Positions 56,686-64,000 of a stretch of 64,000 nt of DNA are shown in pieces (within the stretch, counting starts at the first letter, position 1; each line of letters starts with the position of its first letter). The DNA lies in assembly GCF_900156505.1 (NCBI RefSeq), contig NZ_FTPR01000004.1:1-64000 (forward strand). Direction: 5' to 3'. The notes beneath the pieces are model-generated. The model was not told the origin of the DNA and searched no databases. It saw only the letters and a list, made by a program, of their open reading frames with translations. The position numbers were made by a program, and so were the translations under genes. The DNA comes from Yoonia rosea. Its GTDB lineage: Bacteria > Pseudomonadota > Alphaproteobacteria > Rhodobacterales > Rhodobacteraceae.

Positions 56686-56749
56686 CATGTTCTCCGCTCC
56701 GGACACCCCGCCCGGTTTGAGTTTCTCGCGGCACCTCTCGGCACCCTTT

Positions 56750-56938
56750 GATGGCAGGTCTCCTGACTTCGCGGGTCGCTGCTTACCCGATCCTTCCCGA
56801 ACTTGCGCTCAGTGGTGATCATCGGGGTCGCTCGCCGCTCACAGTTGCGGGGGCAGTCACGGATTCGGCGCGCTTTGGCTCTTCCTCACCGTATTCCCTT
56901 TTCATCCCAGACGCATTTTCGGCGACCGGGAACCATCA
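56750..56938 (-). promoter_or_regulatory. Cobalamin riboswitch
   Basis: Read on the minus strand this 189-base element has the conserved cobalamin aptamer parts in order. They are GGTTCCCGG with AAAAGGGAATACGGTG, then CCGTGACTGCCCCCGCAACT followed by GTGAGCGG, and GGGAAGG. It ends with AAGCAGCGACCCGCGAAGTC and AGGAGACCTGCC. CACTG stands where the family's GCCACTG junction segment is expected. It lies 135 bases before DUF1636-btuD-btuF-btuC and should switch them off when adenosylcobalamin is plentiful. Confidence 0.95.
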
Positions 56939-56941
56939 TCT

Positions 56942-56972
56942 ATAGTGTTTGCGATTCCGAAGGAGGGGTCAA
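56942..56972 (-). promoter_or_regulatory. Candidate promoter of the riboswitch-controlled operon
   Basis: On the minus strand TTGACC (56972-56967) and CACTAT (56947-56942) are 19 bases apart and place the transcript start just before the aptamer. A second TTGACA lies further upstream. Confidence 0.4.
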
Positions 56973-57029
56973 GGGCTGAGTTGACAAGTGGCGGTGTCAA
57001 TCCAGCGGTTTGAATCTGCCGGTCATGTC

Positions 57030-57350
57030 TTAGAGCAGCAGATCGCCCAATCCGAATTGTGCTCCGATCACGCCGATGATGATCCCGATCGGCAGGGCAA
57101 AAAAAAGTGCCAGCGGCTTGCGCGGCTTTTGGAGTTGTTGCGGGGCTGAGAACCGCCCGATGGAAATAAAGTTGATCACGCGCTCGATGAGGAAGTAAAA
57201 AACCAGCCCCCCTGCGCATAGCCCCAATATCACCACGATACTGCCCCATGCGCCTACAGCCGCAAGGTCCACAAGGCCATTAATCGCCAGGCCAAGAAAA
57301 ACGCCAACGGCCAAGATGGCAATCCAGTTGATCCAGTCAAACATCTGCAT
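57030..57350 (-). CDS. Small membrane protein of unknown function
   Basis: A protein of about 106 residues with three hydrophobic segments: IAILAVGVFLGLAINGLVDL, WGSIVVILGLCAGGLVFYFL and ALFFALPIGIIIGVIGAQFG. The loop between the last two is basic (QLQKPRKP). The start could be 57350 or 57344; neither has a clear ribosome binding site. It begins 28 bases after the GMC oxidoreductase gene ends, so the two probably share a transcript. No family is recognised. Confidence 0.6.
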   Translation of the reverse strand: MQMFDWINWIAILAVGVFLGLAINGLVDLAAVGAWGSIVVILGLCAGGLVFYFLIERVINFISIGRFSAPQQLQKPRKPLALFFALPIGIIIGVIGAQFGLGDLLL

Positions 57351-57377
57351 GGATTGCCGTGGTCTCAAGGTGTCTTC

Positions 57378-58988
57378 CTATGCATCTTCCAGGATCAGGT
57401 CAGAGGCCTTTTCCCCGATCATGATCGCGGGCGCATTTGTGTTGCCAGATACAATTTCTGGCATGATCGAACAATCCGCGACACGCAGTCCTGCAATCCC
57501 GTGCACCCGCAGCCGCGCGTCAACTACAGACTCTTTGCCTTGACCCATCTTGCAGGTGCCTGTCGGGTGATAGATCGACGCGGTATTGTTGCGCGCCCAG
57601 TCCAGCGTTGCATCGTAGTCATCCATCGGCAGGCTCGGATTGGGCCGGAATTCTGCGCTGATTTTCGACGTGAGCGGGGCGTGTCGTGCTATTTTGCGCG
57701 CAATGTTGACGCCAGCGACGACTGTGCGGCAGTCGGTTTCGGTCGACAGATAGTTGGGGATGATTTTGGGATAGGTCCTGGGATCGCTGCTTTGAAGCCT
57801 GATCTCGCCTTTGCTTTCGGGGCGTAGCTGACAGACCGACATCGTGAACGCCGAGAATTTATCGGCCCCTTTGCCGGGGTTTTCGGCCGAGAGTGGCTGG
57901 ACGTGGAACTGGATATCCGGTGTCTCCACGTCTTCGCGTGTTTTCAGAAAGCCTGTGGCAAGACTGGCGGCCATGGTCATGGGACCGGCGCGGAACATCA
58001 GATATTTCAGGCCGATCTTGGCCTGTCCGAACAGCGAACCGACCTCATCATTCAGGGTAGGTTCGTTGCATTTATAGACCAGTCGCGCCTGTAAATGATC
58101 CTGCATGTTCTTTCCCACACCCGGCAGGTCATGCACCACGTTGATGCCGTTTTCGCCCAGTTGCGCCGCCTCGCCAATGCCCGAGAGCATGAGGATTTGT
58201 GGTGAATTGATCGCACCGCCCGAGAGCACGATTTCCTTGCGTGCCTTGATGGTTTGCACAGTGCCGCTGCGGTCGGTGTAGGTCACGCCTGTGGCGCGCC
58301 TGCCTTCGATAATGACCTTTTCGACCTGCGCATGGGTGATGATTTGCAGGTTCTCGCGCGATTTGACCGGATTAAGATAGGCCACCGCTGCACTGCACCG
58401 GCGTCCGTTGCGCGAGGTGAGCTGGAAAAAGCCCACGCCTTCCTGCTCGGCGCCATTGTAGTCGGGATTGAACTTATAGCCTGCGGCCTGCGCCGCTGCG
58501 ACCCATGCATCGGTGATCGGACGTTGGATGCGCATGTTGGAAACCGACAGCGGCCCTTGGTCGCCGTGGTATTCATCCGCACCGCGTTCGTTTTTCTCGG
58601 CGCGTTTGAACAAGGGCAATACATCGTCCCAGCCCCAGCCGGCATTTCCCATCTGGCGCCAGCGGTCATAATCCTGCGGCTGTCCGCGGACATAGAGCAG
58701 ACCATTGAGTGATGATGATCCGCCCAGAACTTTGCCGCGGGGCCATTCTATCGACCGCCCATTCAGGCCCGGATCAGGCTCTGTCTTGTAGCACCAGTCC
58801 ACCTTTGGGTTGTGGATCGTTTTGAAATACCCCACCGGAATATGGATCCAGGGGTTAAGATCGCGCCCACCGGCTTCAAGCAGAATCACCTTGTGTGCAG
58901 GATTCGCACTGAGGCGATTTGCAAGTACACAGCCTGCAGAACCTGCGCCTACAACTATAAAATCAGCTTCCACTGCATCTTTCTCCAT
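57378..58988 (-). CDS. GMC-family FAD-dependent alcohol dehydrogenase (choline dehydrogenase-like)
   Basis: A 536-residue flavoprotein of the glucose-methanol-choline family that oxidises an alcohol to an aldehyde. The FAD-binding GxGxxG is DFIVVGAGSAGCVLANRLSA. Next come WPRGKVLGGSSSLNGLLYVR and VVLSGGAINSPQILMLSGIG-type sequence (EIVLSGGAINSPQILMLSGI). The C-terminal catalytic region has SIYHPTGTCKMGQG and NTNAPAIMIGEKASDLIL. The His-Pro pair fits the family's active site. The ATG at 58988 is preceded by an in-frame GTG. It is divergent from a TRAP transporter, so the alcohol or its precursor is probably what that transporter imports. Choline itself is not proven. Confidence 0.88.
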   Translation of the reverse strand: MEKDAVEADFIVVGAGSAGCVLANRLSANPAHKVILLEAGGRDLNPWIHIPVGYFKTIHNPKVDWCYKTEPDPGLNGRSIEWPRGKVLGGSSSLNGLLYVRGQPQDYDRWRQMGNAGWGWDDVLPLFKRAEKNERGADEYHGDQGPLSVSNMRIQRPITDAWVAAAQAAGYKFNPDYNGAEQEGVGFFQLTSRNGRRCSAAVAYLNPVKSRENLQIITHAQVEKVIIEGRRATGVTYTDRSGTVQTIKARKEIVLSGGAINSPQILMLSGIGEAAQLGENGINVVHDLPGVGKNMQDHLQARLVYKCNEPTLNDEVGSLFGQAKIGLKYLMFRAGPMTMAASLATGFLKTREDVETPDIQFHVQPLSAENPGKGADKFSAFTMSVCQLRPESKGEIRLQSSDPRTYPKIIPNYLSTETDCRTVVAGVNIARKIARHAPLTSKISAEFRPNPSLPMDDYDATLDWARNNTASIYHPTGTCKMGQGKESVVDARLRVHGIAGLRVADCSIMPEIVSGNTNAPAIMIGEKASDLILEDA

Positions 58989-59079
58989 CACTGTGAAAAA
59001 ACTCTATGCAGATTGCGAATACTATACTAGGCTTTTTTGGAACTATTAGTCTCAATAATTGACATCATGGGAGGAAGTC

Positions 59080-60312
59080 ATGGGAGTGAGTGATAAACTA
59101 AGCGGTATTTCGCGGAGGGATCTGTTCAAGTTGGCAGGCCAATACGGAATGAGCTCGACGCTAATGGCAGCGGGTACATTTGGCGGGGCAATGAGCCTTG
59201 CAAATTTGGCCTCCGCAGCAGAATCAACCTATGAGCGCCGCTTCTCGAAAGAGGCCAAATATAATCTCAAGTTCGGCGCAGCGGGCTTTAACGCGCGCAA
59301 CCTGCTGATCGAGCGCGCTGGTGCGCTGGAATTTGCACGTGATCTGGAGGCACGTACAGACGGCGAGATTCGCATCGAGTTTATCGGCGACAACCAGATC
59401 TGTGGTCAAACATCCTGTGCCGAGAAAACGCAGCAAGGTATCGTTGATATCTACGCTGCTTCGACACAGAACTCTGCTGGTACTGCGCCCTATCTGAACG
59501 TTTTGGATTATGCCTATATGTTCCGCAACCGTGCGGACCAGTATCACTTCCTCTATTCACCGGCGTCCATGCGTCTGCTGCGTGAACCCTATGAAAAGCG
59601 CCACGGTCTGAAATTCCTGTTCAGCCACGCCGAACTGCGCGGCATCCAGCTGGGTATGAACTTTGACGACAAGCCGACGATCACATCTGTCGAGCAGCTG
59701 GCCGGTACAAAGAATCGCGTAACCGGAACACAGCTTGGTCGCATCGCGATGGAAGCGCTGAACCTGAACCCTGTTCCTGTGGCTTGGGAAGAAACACTTG
59801 ATGGCCTCAAGCAGGGTCTGATTGATGGTGCGGAAACATGGGCGTCGGCCGTGGCTTATGCCAACATGGCGCCTGTGGTGTCCCAGTCGGTTCACCTGAA
59901 CTTCTTCTGCGGTACCGAGCACACAGCAATGTCTGCTTCGGTCTTTGATAGCCTTGAAGGGTATCTGCAGGATGCGGTGATGGAATCATCCTATTGGGCG
60001 CAAACACATGTGCAGGCTGCAAACGAAGTGGCCCTGATCAACACCGTTGGCCAGTCCGATCCTCAGCTGCCAAACACGATCTTTGCACAGAATGGTGTGC
60101 GGAACGCGTTCCTGTCGGCTGAAGAGATCAAAAAGGCCGAAGAAATGTGCTCACCTGAGTATCAGCCAGCACTCTGGGAGGAGTGGCGCGAGCGCCTGAA
60201 CGGCTGGTCCGGTGGTCTGGACACATATCAGGAGATCTATGACGAGGTCCGCACAATTGACGCGAACACCTTGCCCGAGAACGTCGAACCACGCCGCTGG
60301 TGGAAGAGCTAA
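59080..60312 (+). CDS. TRAP transporter solute-binding protein (DctP type) with twin-arginine signal
   Basis: A 410-residue periplasmic binding protein. The N-terminus has a Tat motif (ISRRDLFKLAGQYG) and a hydrophobic stretch ending LANLASAAES. Further on EFARDLEARTDGEIRIEFIG, GIVDIYAASTQNSAGTAPYL and NRVTGTQLGRIAMEALNLNP, with the conserved ligand-binding region, fit DctP proteins. A long C-terminal tail (after residue 350) is present. GGAGGAAG precedes the ATG at 59080. It is divergent from the GMC oxidoreductase gene. The ligand is unknown. Confidence 0.87.
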   Translation: MGVSDKLSGISRRDLFKLAGQYGMSSTLMAAGTFGGAMSLANLASAAESTYERRFSKEAKYNLKFGAAGFNARNLLIERAGALEFARDLEARTDGEIRIEFIGDNQICGQTSCAEKTQQGIVDIYAASTQNSAGTAPYLNVLDYAYMFRNRADQYHFLYSPASMRLLREPYEKRHGLKFLFSHAELRGIQLGMNFDDKPTITSVEQLAGTKNRVTGTQLGRIAMEALNLNPVPVAWEETLDGLKQGLIDGAETWASAVAYANMAPVVSQSVHLNFFCGTEHTAMSASVFDSLEGYLQDAVMESSYWAQTHVQAANEVALINTVGQSDPQLPNTIFAQNGVRNAFLSAEEIKKAEEMCSPEYQPALWEEWRERLNGWSGGLDTYQEIYDEVRTIDANTLPENVEPRRWWKS

Positions 60313-60337
60313 CGCGGCCTTTCTCTGAGGTACGATG

Positions 60338-60376
60338 AAAGGGCCGACCGAATGGGAGTTCGGTCGGCCCTTTTCA
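60338..60376 (+). terminator. Intra-operon terminator hairpin between TRAP binding protein and permease genes
   Basis: A 15-bp stem (60338-60352 with 60359-60373) has a 6-base loop and ends in TTTT, with further pairing of GATG/CATC around one bulged T. It lies 25 bases after the binding-protein stop and 60 bases before the small permease gene. Partial termination here would give more binding protein than permease. Confidence 0.8.
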
Positions 60377-60436
60377 TCACAAGAAGAAAATAGCTGCATG
60401 CATGCAGTATAGGGACACATTAGGGGGGAGACCTAA

Positions 60437-61105
60437 ATGTCGATAATCGCTGAAGCAGTGGCCGTTATTCCGGCCTTGTTCTCGGGCAGTGCGTGGGAGA
60501 AGCGTCAGGCATTCGATGCGGATGGCATGTGGCTCTTCTGTTTTGTCTACACGTTTCTGGGCGGTCTTGCTGCGCATTACTTCTACAGATTCTTTCCTTT
60601 TATGGAGCGCCATCTGGAACGCACGATTTCCGTCGTGATGTATCTGATCATTGCAGGCATCATCTGTTGGGGCGTGATTGACCGGTTTGTCTTTTCCAGC
60701 CAGTGGTCCGGATCGACGACGATCCCGCCGTTCCTTTTCATGGTCATGGCATGGTTTGCATGTTCGTATAACGTGAAACTGCGGACACACCTGAGCTTTA
60801 GCGAGTTCCGATCAAAGATGCCGCCGACCGGTCAGATGGCGACACTGACATTGGATGCGGCCCTCTGGCTGGGCTTCTGCTGGATTGCGATCACCACATC
60901 GCTGCGCTTTACCGCACTTTCCGCGGACAACTTCCAATTGGTCGATGGCGTAGATGACGTCATGAAATGGTGGTTCTACACAACGATACCCATTGCTTTC
61001 ACGCTCATGGCCGGTCGTGTGTTCGGAAACTGGATTGAAGACTGGAACAACTACAAGTCTGGTGACCAGATCATCAAGCAAGCCGTCATCGGGGGAGACG
61101 TCTAA
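60437..61105 (+). CDS. TRAP transporter small permease (DctQ type, long form)
   Basis: A 222-residue membrane protein with four or more helices, longer than the usual 160-190. It includes GMWLFCFVYTFLGGLAAHYF, an early helix pair, TISVVMYLIIAGIICWGVID and the GSTTIPPFLFMVMAWFACSY segment with VKLRTHLSFSEFR (a DctQ-like loop). GGGGAGA precedes the ATG. It overlaps the large permease by one base (TAATG). Confidence 0.78.
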   Translation: MSIIAEAVAVIPALFSGSAWEKRQAFDADGMWLFCFVYTFLGGLAAHYFYRFFPFMERHLERTISVVMYLIIAGIICWGVIDRFVFSSQWSGSTTIPPFLFMVMAWFACSYNVKLRTHLSFSEFRSKMPPTGQMATLTLDAALWLGFCWIAITTSLRFTALSADNFQLVDGVDDVMKWWFYTTIPIAFTLMAGRVFGNWIEDWNNYKSGDQIIKQAVIGGDV

Positions 61106-62463
61106 TGGCTGACAGTACATTGATTACACTTATTTCATTGGGCGTGACGCTGTTCTTCATGCTCGGAACACCCGTGCTGCTGGTCATCTTTTACTGGGTC
61201 ATCGGCATCAGTTTTGTGATCGACCTGCCTTTGGCAAATACAGGTAACGAGCTGATCAACGTGTTCAGCAAAGGCTTTGCCCTGCTGGCGATGCCGCTGT
61301 TTATCCTCACCGGTGACCTGATCAACCAATCGGGGATTGCGCGACGATTGTCGGATTTTGCCTATTCGGTTCTGGGCTGGCTGCGCGGCGGTCTTGCCAT
61401 GGCTTCGATTGCGGCCTGTGGTTTGTTTGCTGCGATCTCGGGGTCCAACTCGGCGACGACGGCGACAATCGGTTCGATGCTGCACCCCGAAATGGTCAAG
61501 GGCAACTACGATGAACGCTTCTCGGCGGCGACTGCTGCTGCGGGGGGTACAGTGGGGATCATCATTCCACCGTCCATCATCTTCATCGTATATGGCTTCT
61601 TGCTGAACCTGCCGATCTCTGACCTGTTTGTCGCGGGTATCATTCCGGGGGCCTTGATGGTTCTGGGCATGATGACCGCAGCTTTCATCATCTGCACGAT
61701 CAACGGTTGGGGTGTTCTGATCGGCCTGTCGGTTTCGCGGATGATCAAGACCGGCATTGGCGCTTGGTTGGGCTTCTTTGCCATCGGTCTGGTGCTGTGG
61801 GGTATCTACACCGGTAAGTTCTCGCCCACCGAGGCCGCAGGTGTGACCGTTGGCTTTTGTGTGTTTGTTGGTCTTGTATCCTATCCACTCAACCGGTTGA
61901 TGGGCAGCGCGTCCGATGTTGCTGTAGAGCAAAAAAGCTATGCGTCGATGTTTGTTGTCGAAGGCTTTACCGTTCCGCAGATCCCTTCGATTGTGTCCCG
62001 GTCTGCACAGATTTCGGGCATCCTTGTTCCGCTCATTGCGGTGTCGGTTGCGATGCAGCAGGTCATGTCATCCTTGGGTGCCAGAGACTTTATTGGTGAG
62101 TTCGTGACCGGTATGGGGGGGTACTACGCGGTGCTATTCACATCCATGGCGATTGTTTTCGTGACTGGCATGATTCTTGAATCCTTGCCCGTGACGATCA
62201 TTCTTGCGCCGATACTTGCGCCAATTGCAGCTTCGGTCGGCATTGATCCGATCCATTTTGCCGTTGTCTTTCTTGTTGGCGCATCCATCGGGTTTGTAAC
62301 GCCGCCCTACGGGCTTAACCTTTATGTCGCCTCCGGTGTAACAGGTGTGCCCTACTTCCGGTTGTTGCGCTACATCGTGCCCTACCTTATTGCACTGATT
62401 GCAGTCTGGTTCTTTGTGGCACTTGTTCCGGAAACTGCGCTCGCGATTTTGCCGGATAGATAA
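61105..62463 (+). CDS. TRAP transporter large permease (DctM type)
   Basis: A 452-residue membrane protein with the DctM pattern: FSKGFALLAMPLFILTGDLI, SIAACGLFAAISGSNSATTA and AAAGGTVGIIIPPSIIFIVY in the first half, and ASIGFVTPPYGLNLYVASGV in the second. It couples sodium flow to uptake with the preceding small permease. The IclR regulator gene starts eight bases after its stop. Confidence 0.93.
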   Translation: MADSTLITLISLGVTLFFMLGTPVLLVIFYWVIGISFVIDLPLANTGNELINVFSKGFALLAMPLFILTGDLINQSGIARRLSDFAYSVLGWLRGGLAMASIAACGLFAAISGSNSATTATIGSMLHPEMVKGNYDERFSAATAAAGGTVGIIIPPSIIFIVYGFLLNLPISDLFVAGIIPGALMVLGMMTAAFIICTINGWGVLIGLSVSRMIKTGIGAWLGFFAIGLVLWGIYTGKFSPTEAAGVTVGFCVFVGLVSYPLNRLMGSASDVAVEQKSYASMFVVEGFTVPQIPSIVSRSAQISGILVPLIAVSVAMQQVMSSLGARDFIGEFVTGMGGYYAVLFTSMAIVFVTGMILESLPVTIILAPILAPIAASVGIDPIHFAVVFLVGASIGFVTPPYGLNLYVASGVTGVPYFRLLRYIVPYLIALIAVWFFVALVPETALAILPDR

Positions 62464-62470
62464 TGTGACG

Positions 62471-63247
62471 ATGATTGACGACAATGACGAGGCCGCCGGC
62501 CAAATCCCGACCAATCTTAGGCTCTTGTTGCTTTTAGAAGAAGTCGCGAAGGCCGGTGTCCCCGTCACGCCGTCTGTCATCAACGAGACCATGAAGCTGC
62601 CGAAGCCTACGATCCACAGGCTTTTTGCCACGGCAGAGGCGGAAGGTTTCCTGCAACGCGACATTGACGGCCGGTCCTATAGCCCCGGCCGTCGGATGCG
62701 GATCCTTGCGATCAATACACTTTCGTCCGAGCGGATCAGAACTGTGCGTCTGGCAGTCCTGAAGTCTTTGGCGCTATCAGTCGGTGAGACCTGTAATCTT
62801 GCGATCCCGGAACGCGAGGGCATGTTCTATCTGGACCGCGTGGAAACCCATTGGCCGTTGCGCATTCAGCTGCCTGTCGGCACGCAGGTGCCCTTTCACT
62901 GTACCGCCAGCGGGAAAATGTATCTGTCAACGCTGCGGCCCGATTATCTTGACCGATTTCTGAAGAACAACGAGTTGCGCCGGCAAACAGACAAGACAAT
63001 CACCGATCCTGCGCTGCTCCGAGAGGAATTGGCGAAGACGCGGGAGCGGGGGTATGCCACGGATGATCAGGAATTCATGCCCGGCATGAGCGCCATTGCT
63101 GTGCCTATTCTCGATGACCGTGGGAGGCTTTTGTCGACACTTTCGATCCATGCGCCCGAACAACGGGTGCAGGTCGCGGAATTGACAAAACATCTCGAGA
63201 CCTTGCGCGATGCTGCGGACGAGTTGGCTGCGATTGCCGGACGGTGA
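62471..63247 (+). CDS. IclR-family transcriptional regulator
   Basis: A 258-residue IclR protein. The winged-helix part spans about residues 12-75 (LRLLLLLEEVAKAGVPVTPS, KLPKPTIHRLFATAEAEGFL). The effector domain has AIPEREGMFYLDRVETHWPL, PFHCTASGKMYLS and AKTRERGYATDDQEFMPGMS. The ATG at 62471 is chosen. A GTG six bases earlier is an alternative. It closes the TRAP operon and probably controls the divergent GMC/TRAP promoters in response to the substrate or its oxidation product. Confidence 0.9.
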   Translation: MIDDNDEAAGQIPTNLRLLLLLEEVAKAGVPVTPSVINETMKLPKPTIHRLFATAEAEGFLQRDIDGRSYSPGRRMRILAINTLSSERIRTVRLAVLKSLALSVGETCNLAIPEREGMFYLDRVETHWPLRIQLPVGTQVPFHCTASGKMYLSTLRPDYLDRFLKNNELRRQTDKTITDPALLREELAKTRERGYATDDQEFMPGMSAIAVPILDDRGRLLSTLSIHAPEQRVQVAELTKHLETLRDAADELAAIAGR

Positions 63248-63307
63248 CCGCAGCCTATAGGCGCTGAAGGAAATGCGTCTTTGAACCTGCGCTGGAATTG
63301 CGTCATA

Positions 63308-63321
63308 TTGAGTGCAGCCAA
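63308..63321 (+). promoter_or_regulatory. Possible FNR-type box upstream of fnrL
   Basis: TTGAGTGCAGCCAA matches the FNR consensus TTGAY-N4-RTCAA at the outer TTGA and CAA and the inner purine, but differs at two positions. It lies 20 bases before the fnrL start, where it could mediate self-control. The rest of the 94-base spacer shows nothing else. Confidence 0.3.
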
Positions 63322-63341
63322 TAAGATCGGGGAATCCCAAA

Positions 63342-64000
63342 ATGACGCTTGCTGTGCCAAAGTTGCGCTCCTGCAATGATTGTCCCATTCGCTATAGCGC
63401 TGTCTGTTCCAAATGTGAGCCGGACGAATTGCTTCAATTGGAAGAGATCAAGTATTACCGGACATATGCTGCGGGTCAGCCGATCTTTTTTGGTGGTGAC
63501 CCGCTGGAATTTGTCGGTTCGGTTGTGTCGGGGGTCTCCAGCCTGATGCGGACGTTGCCTGATGGCCGTGTGCAGATGGTGGGTTTGCTTTTGCCGGGCG
63601 ATTTTATGGGACGGCCCAATCGCGACACGATCGACTGTGACGTGGTCGCAGAAACCGACGTCATGCTGTGTTGTTTCCGGCGCAAACCCTTTGAGAAGAT
63701 GATCCTTGATACGCCGCATGTCGGCCAGCGCCTGCTTGAAATGACTTTGGATGAATTGGATGCAGCCCGCGAGTGGATGCTGGTGCTGGGACGCAAGACC
63801 GCGCGCGAGAAAATCGCGTCCTTGCTGCATATGATCGCGGTACGCATGGCATCGCTGCAGCCCGGTGAGACGGCAGAGACGACATTCACATTGCCAATCA
63901 CCCGCGAGACGATGGCCAACTATCTGGGCCTGACGATTGAGACGGTCAGCCGCCAGATGTCCGCCTTGAAGAAAGACGGGCTGATCGCCTTTGATGAACG
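63342..64000 (+). CDS. fnrL: FnrL, oxygen-sensing Crp/Fnr-family regulator (3' end outside window)
   Basis: The first 219 residues of an FnrL-type regulator. The N-terminus has CNDCPIRYSAVCSKCEPDEL, a cysteine cluster (residues 11, 14, 22 and 25) of the kind that binds an oxygen-labile [4Fe-4S] cluster in Rhodobacter FnrL. A further Cys in the domain is in TIDCDVVAE. The cyclic-nucleotide-like fold follows (GLLLPGDFMGRP), then a dimer helix (AREWMLVLGRKTAREKIASL). The Crp-type helix-turn-helix is TRETMANYLGLTIETVSRQM, with the E-x-x-S-R of FNR DNA recognition. The gene runs off the window just before its end. It should control the switch to low-oxygen respiration. Confidence 0.92.
   Translation, partial: MTLAVPKLRSCNDCPIRYSAVCSKCEPDELLQLEEIKYYRTYAAGQPIFFGGDPLEFVGSVVSGVSSLMRTLPDGRVQMVGLLLPGDFMGRPNRDTIDCDVVAETDVMLCCFRRKPFEKMILDTPHVGQRLLEMTLDELDAAREWMLVLGRKTAREKIASLLHMIAVRMASLQPGETAETTFTLPITRETMANYLGLTIETVSRQMSALKKDGLIAFDE

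Noticed and set aside
59013..59028. TATACT at 59023 as the TRAP operon promoter
   Set aside because: The hexamer is a good -10 but no -35 of any quality lies 16-18 bases upstream, so I did not list it as a promoter.

Overview
The window is about 64 kb of moderately GC-rich DNA from a marine alphaproteobacterium, most probably of the Roseobacter group (Rhodobacteraceae). The evidence is the gene order tuf / tRNA-Trp / secE-nusG-rplKA-rplJL-rpoBC, a linked hisS-hisZ-hisG operon, an FnrL-type regulator with a clustered N-terminal cysteine motif, a class II (B12-dependent) ribonucleotide reductase, a secreted-type Hint-domain protein, and two complete TRAP transporters. The genus cannot be fixed from sequence reading alone. 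I saw no insertion sequences, phage genes, CRISPR arrays or rRNA.

Layout. 1-3100: the end of tuf, then small accessory genes (xenobiotic-type acetyltransferase, an MFS transporter reduced by internal deletion, a DUF374 acyltransferase, a small secreted repeat protein) and tRNA-Trp. 3100-17750: the secE-nusG and rplK-rplA-rplJ-rplL-rpoB-rpoC block, interrupted by a sulfotransferase-like gene and by an oppositely oriented cytochrome b561 / Rieske-type pair. 17800-25000: a LysR regulator and an operon for uptake and degradation of 5-oxoproline (or a relative): D-glutamate-cyclase-family protein, TRAP transporter and PxpABC. 25000-28000: ettA and a PilJ-domain protein. 28250-37400 (minus strand): one long purine operon, xdhABC followed by a BMP-type nucleoside/purine ABC importer. 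37500-44600: an ArsR/SRPBCC pair, dnaE, a hypothetical gene, a Hint-domain protein, an SH3b protein and slyX. 44800-50900: hisS-hisZ-hisG, a YkgJ-type cysteine protein, an acyl-CoA synthetase and DUF1489. 51100-57000: the B12-dependent ribonucleotide reductase gene converging on a cobalamin-riboswitch-controlled DUF1636-btuDFC operon. 57000-63250: a GMC oxidoreductase and small membrane protein divergent from a second TRAP system with an IclR regulator. The window ends inside fnrL.

How the parts work together. Three transport-plus-catabolism modules each carry a plausible controller: LysR with a dyad for the oxoproline operon, a dyad upstream of xdhA for the purine operon, and IclR for the GMC/TRAP cluster. 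The B12 locus pairs a consumer of adenosylcobalamin (nrdJ) with a riboswitch-repressed importer. Four of the seven convergent gene pairs end in an exact 4-nt stop-codon overlap.

The observations most worth following are the TRAP version of the Bacillus ycsFGI-kip locus, the DUF1636-led B12 import operon with its Shine-Dalgarno hairpin and possible leader ORF, the Rieske-like protein with altered ligand spacing, and the candidate operators.
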